From the NCBI RefSeq assembly GCF_900142955.1, contig NZ_FRCP01000007.1:278910-342909 (forward strand): a stretch of 64,000 bases of DNA, written 5' to 3'. Below, in pieces: positions 9,129 through 16,628 of the stretch; position 1 is the stretch's first letter, and every line of letters starts with the position of its first letter. A program made the translations under genes and the position numbers. This stretch comes from Anaerosporobacter mobilis DSM 15930. GTDB taxonomy: Bacteria > Bacillota > Clostridia > Lachnospirales > Lachnospiraceae. Under the pieces are notes generated by a model. That model did no database searches, was not told where the DNA came from, and saw only the letters and a program-made list of their open reading frames with translations.

Positions 9129-11306
9129 ATAAAGTAGGGTAACCTGTTTCTAGGCTACCCCCTTATCAAACCGTACGTGCCCTACTAAGGCATACGGCTT
9201 ACCAATTGCAGTTTTCATATTGAATGATTATGTCATGACCAAACCTTTATTGATAGCTATTCCGTTTAATACTTTCTTGGTATAGTATTCTTTCCCTTGT
9301 GCTTTTAGCTTTTCTATTCGATTATTCTGTTTCTTTTTCCAATTCTGTGTTTGTTTTTCTACATACTGTTCTATTTTATATCCATACATTTTGTTGTAGT
9401 AAAGCCAATTCGATGGTATTAGTTTTATTCCGCAGAAATAACCGACATTCCACTTATGTATCTTTTCAAAGCCTTTTCTGACGTTCGGGTGTTTATGTTG
9501 CATGCAAACCCTTAATCTCTGTCTCGTGTAAGCATCTATTGCATGGAGTTGCTTGCTGAAACTTTTTAAATAGCAATGACTCTCAAGACCATACCTCTTG
9601 TTCTGTTCTACTGCTTTATATGGATATAGATAATAATTCACTTTTCCTCTGATAATCGGATTTACCCTCTGTATCCATGCCTCTTGACTTAAAGTCAGTG
9701 TTTTACATGTCACATCTTTGATTTTCTTCTTGAAGTCTTTAAAGGATTGTTCTGTAGGTTCCACAATAAAGTATTTCCCACTTCCATTTTTTCTTTCTCT
9801 CCAATGCTTGAAGTCAAACCCCACAAATTTAAAGTCATCCTTATGAAAATCTACAAACTTAGTTTTATTTATAGCTATTTCTAAACCTAAGCTTGTAATT
9901 AATTTCTTTGCTATTTCGCTAGCTCTTTTAATTTCTTCATCTGACTTTGCAAAGAGCAGAAAATCATCACAATAACGTACAAACTTTATTCCTTCCTTTT
10001 CTAATTCCCAGTCTAATTCATTTAAATATATATTTGAAAGTAGTGGCGATATAACACCACCTTGCTGAGTTCCAGAGTTACTTTCTAAGAATTTACCCTC
10101 TTCCATATATCCTGATTTCAACCATGCCCATATCATATCTAGCACGGTTCCATCTGCTATATATTTTGTCAGTATCTTCATCAGATTCTTATGTGGTATG
10201 TTGTCAAAAAATCCTTTTATATCGCAATCGTATATATAATTATTTCCATGTTCTACATACCACAAGATTATTTGCATAACTCTTTCGATTCCTCTGTTTG
10301 GTCGATAACCACAAGAGCATTTATGAAATATTCCATCTTCAAATTTAGGACTTAATACATTTACAATACTCTGCTGAACTATCCTATCTTTGATTATTGG
10401 TATTCCTAGCGGTCTTTTATCTCCATTCTTCTTAGGAATGTATACTCTTTTAACTGGTGTCGGCTTGTATTCCTTGTTTTTAAGGTCTTGTAGTATTTGC
10501 AGTATTTTTCTTTCTTCATCTGCTTTAAAAGTTTCTATGGTTTCCCAATCTATTCCACCACAACCTTTATTCTCTTCTACCTGTTTCCATGCCGACATTA
10601 GTTTACGGTCAAATAAAATCTGTCCATAAATACTATGCCATTTCATTTTCAATTCATCATTCATTACTATCCTCGTCCTCTCTACGTTCATTTGGCTCGT
10701 TTTTGCTAGGCTTATACCTTGACATCGTTACCATTTTCATAACTATAAATTCTTGACTTGGTCTACAAAGGTCAACCCCCTTCCATTCATTATGTGTTTG
10801 GTCACATAATTACTTCTGTACTATGAGATTGTCTGACTCCCTTATATGTTGATATAACTTCGAATTACTCTTATATATATCAACCCGTTCGGCAAATATA
10901 AGGGTCTCACAGGGTCATCACACCTTCCCTTTTAACATACCGAGCACCTTCACATGACAACTTCCATTTACCCGACTGGCTCTTTGAATAAATGATTTAG
11001 ATTTCCCGTTCTTTCGCACGGTCATCAACTTGCCCTGCCGCAACATGTGCTTCACTTTTCGTTTCGGTCTGCTAAACCGTCTACGGGTCTCTCGACTTTC
11101 CGCATCTCCTTCAGACACCACCTTACGATAATGCCCTAGATTAGACTTCCCGATTTGCACCAGTGCTCACGGGTGGAGATTTTCACTCCAGAGAAATCTT
11201 GCTTTCAGAACTCTTGATTCGTTCTTGCATCCGCATCGTAATCGCTGTTCTTAATACACAAAATAGTCCTAACCGTAGTTAGAACTGGTACGACTGCCTG
11301 TCGCAC
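9129..11306 (-). mobile_element. Group II intron (IIC-like), complete, inserted behind a terminator
   Basis: The 5' end on the minus strand is GTGCGACAGG at 11306, matching the group II start consensus GUGYG. It follows directly on the T run of a rho-independent hairpin (11307-11333), the usual landing site of IIC introns. The 3' end has a domain V hairpin (9167-9200, core AGCCGTATG...CGTACGGTTT) and a domain VI hairpin (arms 9152-9160 and 9137-9145), with the probable 3' boundary ...CTACTTTAT near 9129. Total length is about 2.2 kb. About 600 bases of domain I-III RNA precede the maturase gene. The exact 3' end is uncertain by a few bases. Confidence 0.85.
9228..10664 (-). CDS. Group II intron reverse transcriptase/maturase
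   Basis: 478 residues from the ATG at 10664, chosen because GAGGACGAGG lies just upstream; an upstream in-frame start at 10691 has no comparable site. It catalyses reverse transcription and helps the intron RNA splice. Visible RT blocks: GGIDWET, VYIPKKNGDKRPLGIP, CGYRPNRG, DIKGFFDNIPH, GTQQGGVISPLLSNIYL and the catalytic box FVRYCDDFLLF (near residue 231). Most bacterial intron RTs have YADD; here it is YCDD. The C-terminal part (IDAYTRQRLR) is the maturase X region. No HNH endonuclease domain is seen, which fits a IIC-type element that uses terminator hairpins as targets. The frame is intact, so the element may be active. Confidence 0.92.
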   Translation of the reverse strand: MNDELKMKWHSIYGQILFDRKLMSAWKQVEENKGCGGIDWETIETFKADEERKILQILQDLKNKEYKPTPVKRVYIPKKNGDKRPLGIPIIKDRIVQQSIVNVLSPKFEDGIFHKCSCGYRPNRGIERVMQIILWYVEHGNNYIYDCDIKGFFDNIPHKNLMKILTKYIADGTVLDMIWAWLKSGYMEEGKFLESNSGTQQGGVISPLLSNIYLNELDWELEKEGIKFVRYCDDFLLFAKSDEEIKRASEIAKKLITSLGLEIAINKTKFVDFHKDDFKFVGFDFKHWRERKNGSGKYFIVEPTEQSFKDFKKKIKDVTCKTLTLSQEAWIQRVNPIIRGKVNYYLYPYKAVEQNKRYGLESHCYLKSFSKQLHAIDAYTRQRLRVCMQHKHPNVRKGFEKIHKWNVGYFCGIKLIPSNWLYYNKMYGYKIEQYVEKQTQNWKKKQNNRIEKLKAQGKEYYTKKVLNGIAINKGLVMT

Positions 11307-11333
11307 AAAAAAGCAGATGCATGACACATCTGC
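11307..11333 (-). terminator. Rho-independent terminator of the ArsA operon (intron target)
   Basis: Stem GCAGATG/CATCTGC (11327-11333 with 11313-11319) with a 7-base loop, followed by six T residues (11307-11312) on the minus strand. It lies about 60 bases behind the last arsA-like gene. The group II intron begins at the very next base, so transcription stops before most of the intron unless termination leaks. Confidence 0.85.
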
Positions 11334-11393
11334 TCCCTCATATATTTGTTATTCCGAAACCTATATAGCACTTTTATTAACAAAAATATTAAT

Positions 11394-12557
11394 TTATATC
11401 GCAAATCGAATGTTTAACCAACCTTCTTCATAACTTGCGCCTTCTACTTCTTTTCCCTTAAGAATATCTGGCAATGTAAAGCATCGTCTTTCATTATTAA
11501 TTTGCAATAGCAATTCGTCCCCCTTTTGACTTAATTCAAACTGATCTTTTGTTGCAAAAGGAAGGTTAAGTGCCAATACATATTGTTCCTGATCCTTCTT
11601 TACTTCAAATATCCTATCTTGAAACAAAACCTCAATAGGATTACTTTTATCATAGATTAGCTCAGAAGCTTTCTCTAATGTGTCCATGGACTTAAGTTCA
11701 CTATCCAACAACCCTAACGTAAATAATGGTATCTGATCAAAACTTTCCTTGATATCCTTTAACCCTTCTTCTTGTAGGGAAATCCATTTACTAAAATATC
11801 CGTCTAATGCACTTCTTGGATAAACTTTATTCACTATAATTGCATCTACGTTATAACCAAATAAATGTAAGCACGTAAAATTACGCTTTGCTTCCTTAAT
11901 AACAATTCGCTCTGGAGTTGTTACAATTCGAATACTTGTAACCGATTTATCCATCATGATCGTTTGCAATTTCTCCAACTTGTTATCTAGTGCCTCAATG
12001 TCATCAAATACATTTTCCTTTGGCATCGGTATTTTAATCACCTTCTCTACCATAGGTCCCGCAATCTTAGTTGCTTTTTTCTTCATAGGAAGTGCGTTTC
12101 TAATAAAGTTTCCGAAGATCTCTGGGAATTTGAGAAGGGATAATGTTTCCCCAGTAGGGGCGCAATCCACGATAAGCAAATCATATTGATTCTGTTCGTG
12201 TATTTCCGTAATACGAAACAATGAAAATAACTCTTCTAAACCAGGAAATACAAGCAATTCTTCCGCTTCAATTCCTCCCTCTGCTTTTGCTGTCAGAAAT
12301 TGCTTCATATACTCCTTCATGTTTCCCCAAGCTCTCTCTCCTTCGACTATGGAATCAATCTCAAGCGCCCACAGATTCTTAGCCACTTCCATAGGTTCAT
12401 TCGTAAGGGGTACCCCGAATGAATCCCCCAGACTATGTGCCTGATCCGTGCTCATTATTAGAACTTTCTTACCTTCCCCCGCTACTTTAACAGCAGTTGC
12501 CGCAGCAACACTTGTCTTTCCAACTCCACCTTTTCCTGTATATAATACAATCCTCAT
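11394..12557 (-). CDS. ArsA/Get3-family ATPase with C-terminal HSP20-like domain (copy A)
   Basis: 387 residues. The deviant Walker A GKGGVGKTS is at residues 8-16, with a switch-like STDQAHSLGDS at 36-46 and DCAPTGETLSLLKFPE in place of the family's D-x-APTGHTLRLL. The final 70 residues (LNLPFATKDQFELSQKGDELLLQINNERRCF...LNIRFAI) form an alpha-crystallin-like beta domain (ArsA_HSP20 type). The family couples ATP hydrolysis to handling of metalloids or tail-anchored membrane proteins. Nothing like ArsB or ArsR is nearby, so an arsenite role is not supported. It is the last gene of the marR-arsA-small-arsA operon, starting behind AAGGAGTAAGTATTAAT. It is about 40% like copy B by eye. Confidence 0.88.
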   Translation of the reverse strand: MRIVLYTGKGGVGKTSVAAATAVKVAGEGKKVLIMSTDQAHSLGDSFGVPLTNEPMEVAKNLWALEIDSIVEGERAWGNMKEYMKQFLTAKAEGGIEAEELLVFPGLEELFSLFRITEIHEQNQYDLLIVDCAPTGETLSLLKFPEIFGNFIRNALPMKKKATKIAGPMVEKVIKIPMPKENVFDDIEALDNKLEKLQTIMMDKSVTSIRIVTTPERIVIKEAKRNFTCLHLFGYNVDAIIVNKVYPRSALDGYFSKWISLQEEGLKDIKESFDQIPLFTLGLLDSELKSMDTLEKASELIYDKSNPIEVLFQDRIFEVKKDQEQYVLALNLPFATKDQFELSQKGDELLLQINNERRCFTLPDILKGKEVEGASYEEGWLNIRFAI

Positions 12558-12645
12558 ATTAATACTTACTCCTTATATAATTTATTTAGGTTGATAAAGA
12601 TAACCTATAACCCTCTCCACCAATTCAATTTTCTTCTATACCTTC

Positions 12646-12945
12646 CTACTCAATTGTTATACTACTAACTTTTGATTTATATGCTTTGGTCTGTTTCCTA
12701 TCCTCTGTATGTTGATCCCTATCTGGTGTTTGTTCTTCCTTAGCTTCCTTATAGATCTTAGAAGCTTTCGAATAGCCTACTACGGCTTTTTCTGTCGCAT
12801 CCTTTGCGAACTCTTTCATCATTGCCATCAGCTCATCTTCAATCACATCAAGATGAGATACCATAAACTCTGGTAATATGGATTTTAATGCTTCCTTCTC
12901 TAACCTTTTGGACTGTATCATTTTTGTTATAAACATTTCATTCAT
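12646..12945 (-). CDS. Small helical protein between two ArsA-like ATPases, ends ITIE
   Basis: 99 residues, no cysteine and no membrane span. Residues 1-70 are predicted helices (KMIQSKRLEKEALKSILPEF, then DVIEDELMAMMKEFAKDATEK), followed by a polar, probably disordered linker rich in Q, D, E, K and T. The last four residues are I-T-I-E, the same as the last four of the MarR protein encoded two genes upstream. Both ATPases beside it carry HSP20-like domains, whose partners typically dock an I-x-I tail; a role as adaptor or substrate-binding subunit is therefore an inference worth testing. I do not recognise the family. Confidence 0.75.
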   Translation of the reverse strand: MNEMFITKMIQSKRLEKEALKSILPEFMVSHLDVIEDELMAMMKEFAKDATEKAVVGYSKASKIYKEAKEEQTPDRDQHTEDRKQTKAYKSKVSSITIE

Positions 12946-13028
12946 ATTAGTCCTTGACTCCTTTCAAGCTTGATTTTATTTAGAGTAATAAAACTTTGTG
13001 TAGTACATTAGATATATCAATGGCTAAA

Positions 13029-14195
13029 CTACTCAAATGTGATATTTAACGTCTGATCTTCGAATTTTGCCGCCGTTACATTCATTGTTCGTAAAGCATT
13101 TGGCATTGGTATATTACGTTTATAGTTACCAATCTTGACAATCACATCACTTCCAGATAGACGGACATCTATTTGATTCTTTTCCACATGTGGTAAATAC
13201 AGCTTTAATACATATCCCTCTTCTGTCTGTTCATATGTCTCTCCCTCCAAATCCGCCTTAATTGCAAACAAATCTTTGCTTTCCTTGAAAGCATCTTCGC
13301 AAATACGATTCACTGAATCAATTCCAAGCAAATCCGTATCATACCAAGGAATATAATATATTGGAATTCGATCAAAACTTGTTTTTATTTCTTCTAAATA
13401 TTCTTTCTGAATTTGAATCCACTCTTTAAAGAAAGGATTGTCAATCTGTGTTGGTAGAATACGATTTACAAAGATACCATCTACGTTATAATTATATAGA
13501 TTCATATACATGTAATTTCGCTTTGTTTCTTCAATCACCATTTTTTCAGGTATAGTAACTAGTCTTACGGAAGAAACCTCTTTGTTTTTTAATAATTCTT
13601 GTAACTCAATAAGCTTAACATATAATTTTTCAATATCACTCATTGCTTTACCATCTGGTAATTGAACCTGAAATAATTTTTTAGAAAAAGGAGACAATAT
13701 TCTCATTGCAATTTTACCAATTGGGAAGAATTTATCCATATACCAGCAAAGCAGTTCAGGAAATTTGAGCAATGCTAGTGTTTCCCCTGTAGGAGCACAA
13801 TCTACTACAATTCGTTCATAGTCGCTGTTTACATATAGTTGCTGAATCTTTAATAAAGAAAACAGTTCATCCATTCCTGGCAACATTGTAAATGAGTCAA
13901 GTTCCTTGTCTCCTTTGTCAAGTGATGAAATCATCTTAGATATAGCGTCCATCATATGTCTAAATTCGCTCTTACACATATAATCAGGATCAATTTCTAA
14001 TGCGTATAAGTTATCTGCTACTTTCACTTCCTCTCTTCCAATCTTCATGTCAAACAGGTCCCCCAGATTATGAGCCATATCTGTACTTACTATAATCGTC
14101 TTTTTACCTTCTTTTGCTGATTTAACAGCATGTGCAGCGGCCACACTTGTCTTTCCTACTCCACCCTTACCTGTAAAAATTAATATCCTTTTCAT
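13029..14195 (-). CDS. ArsA/Get3-family ATPase with C-terminal HSP20-like domain (copy B)
   Basis: 388 residues. Walker A GKGGVGKTS at residues 8-16, STDMAHNLGDLFD at about 36-48, VDCAPTGETLALLKFPE in the middle, and a C-terminal beta domain (LKLYLPHVEKNQIDVRLSGSD...LNITFE) of the ArsA_HSP20 type. Like copy A it has a single ATPase domain, so it should work as a homodimer or as a heterodimer with copy A; the adjacent, similarly sized pair favours a heterodimer, as inference. It starts behind AGGAGGGTTATGT. A CGAAGTA element lies upstream at 14239-14245, shared with the marR promoter region. Confidence 0.88.
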   Translation of the reverse strand: MKRILIFTGKGGVGKTSVAAAHAVKSAKEGKKTIIVSTDMAHNLGDLFDMKIGREEVKVADNLYALEIDPDYMCKSEFRHMMDAISKMISSLDKGDKELDSFTMLPGMDELFSLLKIQQLYVNSDYERIVVDCAPTGETLALLKFPELLCWYMDKFFPIGKIAMRILSPFSKKLFQVQLPDGKAMSDIEKLYVKLIELQELLKNKEVSSVRLVTIPEKMVIEETKRNYMYMNLYNYNVDGIFVNRILPTQIDNPFFKEWIQIQKEYLEEIKTSFDRIPIYYIPWYDTDLLGIDSVNRICEDAFKESKDLFAIKADLEGETYEQTEEGYVLKLYLPHVEKNQIDVRLSGSDVIVKIGNYKRNIPMPNALRTMNVTAAKFEDQTLNITFE

Positions 14196-14303
14196 ACATA
14201 ACCCTCCTATTATTTCGTTCGTTGAATAGTTCGATTTCCGAAGTATTTATCTATAATTATTGGCATTGTTTTTGTTATTACATTCTCACAATGCCAAATT
14301 ATA

Positions 14304-14804
14304 TTACTCAATTGTAATCTTACGAATCTTTGTCTCTTCCTTCTGTTCACTCTCACATCTTAGCTGTTCATCTAATAACACCTTAATTATCTTATCAAGA
14401 ATGCGAAAAGTAAGTTCAACTTCTTTTGAAGTAAAACTATCAAAAATCAGATTCCCATAATTAATGATTTTTTTAATAATAAATGCAATCTGCTCTTTTC
14501 CTTGGTCTGTCATCATTATAGTAACAATTCTTTTATCTTCTTTACTTCTTTGCCTTATTACCAGTTCGCGTTTTTCCATTCTGGCAACAATACCAGTTGC
14601 TGTATTAAGGGGAACTGCGATATGTTGAGCTATCTGGCTCATATTAACTTCGTCTTTTTGGTATAATAGCAAAAGGATAAACAGTTCATTCTTTGAACAA
14701 TTAAAGATCTCACTACTCCATAAATCTGCTGTAAACAATATCTTTATCTTATCAATATAACCAAACAACATAGTTTCCAAATTAATATTATCAGTATTTG
14801 TCAT
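14304..14804 (-). CDS. MarR-family transcriptional regulator, ends ITIE
   Basis: 166 residues. The winged-helix core is visible as NKNELFILLLLYQKDEVNMSQIA, then HIAVPLNTATGIVARMEKRELVIRQRSKEDKRIVTIMMTDQG, the typical MarR recognition helix and wing with the D-x-R motif. Helices at both ends would form the dimer. The tail EETKIRKITIE ends like the small protein at 12646. It is the first gene of the operon with both ArsA-like ATPases. A perfect 7-base inverted repeat lies just downstream of its own -10 box, so autorepression is likely. The inducing ligand is unknown. Confidence 0.88.
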   Translation of the reverse strand: MTNTDNINLETMLFGYIDKIKILFTADLWSSEIFNCSKNELFILLLLYQKDEVNMSQIAQHIAVPLNTATGIVARMEKRELVIRQRSKEDKRIVTIMMTDQGKEQIAFIIKKIINYGNLIFDSFTSKEVELTFRILDKIIKVLLDEQLRCESEQKEETKIRKITIE

Positions 14805-14835
14805 ACACTACTTCCCTTTTCTTAAATATTTCACA

Positions 14836-14856
14836 TTACTTCCTCATTCGAAGTAA
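14836..14856. promoter_or_regulatory. Operator candidate for the MarR-family regulator
   Basis: Perfect inverted repeat TTACTTC-N7-GAAGTAA immediately downstream of the -10 box of marR. The half-site CGAAGTA also occurs in the promoter spacer (14871-14877) and again upstream of arsA copy B (14239-14245). The size and symmetry fit a MarR dimer site that would block transcription start. Confidence 0.6.
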
Positions 14857-14860
14857 TTTA

Positions 14861-14889
14861 ATTCTACTCTCGAAGTATATATTTGTCAA
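14861..14889 (-). promoter_or_regulatory. Promoter of the marR-arsA operon
   Basis: Minus strand: TTGACA (14884-14889), 17-base spacer containing one CGAAGTA element, TAGAAT (14861-14866). The start codon of marR is about 50 bases further on. Confidence 0.7.
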
Positions 14890-15022
14890 GTATATAATTT
14901 TCTTTTATATTTAATCAAATCTCTATATTCATATTTTCATATCTCTATGTTCAAATTTTATCACTAGTCTATGCCTATATTTTATCAATAGATTAGTTCG
15001 TTGAAAACCCGTCAACAGCAAA

Positions 15023-15051
15023 TTGACATAAGTAGTCATAATTATTATAAT
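15023..15051 (+). promoter_or_regulatory. Consensus promoter of the TSUP exporter gene
   Basis: Perfect TTGACA (15023-15028), 17-base spacer and TATAAT (15046-15051), about 60 bases before the ATG at 15114. Such an exact match predicts strong expression unless repressed. It lacks the CGAAGTA element of the divergent marR promoter. Confidence 0.75.
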
Positions 15052-15113
15052 CAGAATAGTTCTTAAATAACCAGTTCTATTACATACCGAATACATACTG
15101 AAAGGATACACTC

Positions 15114-15869
15114 ATGCAACTCACATTACATATGTTTCTTATCGTCTGCCCCCTTGTTTTCCTAGGTGGCTTTGTTGATTCCATTGCAGGAGGTGGCGGA
15201 CTCATTACCTTACCTGCATATCTACTTGCGGGACTTCCTGCACATAACGCAATCGCAACCAACAAACTCTCTTCCTCTTGTGGAACCCTTGTCGCTTGCA
15301 TACGATTTCTTAAGAATAAAACGGTTATTATGCGCCTGATTCTTCCAACAGTGGTCTCCGCTCTTATTGGTTCATCCATTGGTGCAAGACTAATCCTACT
15401 GGTAAGTGATCAGTATATCAAATATTTATTACTATTCGCGTTACCAATTGTAGCCTATTTTGTTGTATTCAGAAGGAATACCGTGCAAGTTACTGAACAT
15501 TCTTCAGTCTCTACTAAAAAGCAATATACAATTGCTATGATAGTTTCATTCATAATAGGTGCCTACGATGGCTTCTATGGACCTGGAACTGGTACCTTCC
15601 TTGTCCTAGCTCTCACAGGCTTGGCCAAGATAGATGTAAAAAAAGCTAGTGGAAATACTAAGTTTATTAATCTTGCATCTAATATTGCTGCACTTATTAC
15701 TTTCTTTATCAATGGAAAACTTTTAATTCCACTTGGACTTTGTGCCGCACTTTTCAGTATGGCTGGTAATTATCTTGGTTCTGGAATGGTGTTAAAGAGT
15801 GGAGAAAAGATTGTTCGCCCAATAATAATTGTTGTACTAATTTTATTATTAATAAAAATCTTATTATAA
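15114..15869 (+). CDS. TauE/SafE (TSUP) family membrane exporter
   Basis: 251 residues with about eight membrane spans. The first span ends in the family signature GGFVDSIAGGGGLITLPAYL, and the second half repeats it as GAYDGFYGPGTGTFLVLAL, the internal duplication typical of TSUP proteins. This family moves sulfite, sulfoacetate, thiosulfate or related organic anions; the exact substrate cannot be read here. The start is preceded by GAAAGGATACACTC. It is transcribed away from the marR operon and may share its control region, although the operator lies closer to marR. Confidence 0.88.
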   Translation: MQLTLHMFLIVCPLVFLGGFVDSIAGGGGLITLPAYLLAGLPAHNAIATNKLSSSCGTLVACIRFLKNKTVIMRLILPTVVSALIGSSIGARLILLVSDQYIKYLLLFALPIVAYFVVFRRNTVQVTEHSSVSTKKQYTIAMIVSFIIGAYDGFYGPGTGTFLVLALTGLAKIDVKKASGNTKFINLASNIAALITFFINGKLLIPLGLCAALFSMAGNYLGSGMVLKSGEKIVRPIIIVVLILLLIKILL

Positions 15870-15870
15870 G

Positions 15871-15913
15871 TAGCATGAATAATACTGTATAGGAAGCAGT
15901 ATTATACATGCTA
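15871..15913 (+). terminator. Hairpin behind the TSUP gene
   Basis: Arms TAGCATG-a-ATAATACTG and CAGTATTAT-a-CATGCTA around a 9-base loop, directly behind the stop codon, followed by a moderately T-rich stretch. Confidence 0.6.
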
Positions 15914-16067
15914 GCAATTCTCATTATTATCATGTGAATTCATTACTAAAACAATTGTGTATTCCATCTAAGACGTTAGTACTTTGTATATTAATAGCAA
16001 CAGTTTGCATAGCTACAAAATATATACGCATACTAAAAGTACTACATTGTTAAAGGAAGGTTATTAC

Positions 16068-16496
16068 ATGGATACAAATACAGAACTTTTAAACTATATT
16101 TTTCAAAATTCTCAAATGGGAATACAGACAATTGGACAAATCCTAGAAATCGTAGATAATGACTCTTTTAAAAAACAACTTGAATCTCAATTAAAAGAAT
16201 ATCGAGAGATAAACCAAAAGGCTCGTAATATGCTTACGGATTTAGGTGGTGATGAAAAAGGAATTAGTCAAATGGACAAATTCAAAGCATATATAATGAT
16301 TAACATGCAGACACTTACGGATAAGTCCGCATCTCATATTTCCGAAATGTTGATTACAGGCAGTACCATGGGTATTATTGAAGCTACTAGAAAAATCAAA
16401 GAATACACAAATGCTGATAAAAAGATTATTGATTTAATGAAAGATCTTCTTAAATTCGAAGAAAAGAATGTAGAAAGTTTAAAGGAATTCTTATAG
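16068..16496 (+). CDS. Small all-helical protein of unknown function
   Basis: 142 residues from the ATG at 16068, chosen because AAAGGAAGG lies 7 bases upstream; a longer in-frame start at 15984 lacks a ribosome site. The sequence reads as four helices (NYIFQNSQMGIQTIGQILEI, SFKKQLESQLKEYREINQKA, KFKAYIMINMQTLTDKSASH, IIDLMKDLLKFEEKNVESLK), like a ferritin-like or DUF2383-type bundle, but I see no complete set of metal ligands. The phrase TGSTMGIIEATRKIKEY is its most distinctive part. It lies behind the TSUP exporter but is separated by a hairpin, so it may have its own promoter. Confidence 0.8.
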   Translation: MDTNTELLNYIFQNSQMGIQTIGQILEIVDNDSFKKQLESQLKEYREINQKARNMLTDLGGDEKGISQMDKFKAYIMINMQTLTDKSASHISEMLITGSTMGIIEATRKIKEYTNADKKIIDLMKDLLKFEEKNVESLKEFL

Positions 16497-16543
16497 TTTA
16501 CGTACTATAACGCAAAATGCGCTATGCAATATTTATTAATATA

Positions 16544-16588
16544 GGAAGCTCCCCACAGTACTCACTTGAATACTGTAAGGAGCTTTCC
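16544..16588. terminator. Bidirectional terminator between convergent genes
   Basis: GGAAGCTCC and GGAGCTTTCC enclose an inner CAGTA/TACTG stem. It separates the plus-strand helical protein (ends 16496) from the minus-strand carboxylase subunit (ends 16629). Confidence 0.7.
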
Positions 16589-16628
16589 CTTTATAGAAAG
16601 TACAACTTTCCTGCCTTTATTCTACTGA

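Noticed and set aside
10918..11160. 80-codon minus-strand reading frame inside the intron
   Set aside because: It lies in the domain I RNA part of the group II intron, has an Arg/Lys/Ser-rich, non-globular translation and no ribosome site.
15080..15379. 99-codon minus-strand frame
   Set aside because: Antisense to the start of the TSUP gene, which has a consensus promoter and family signature.
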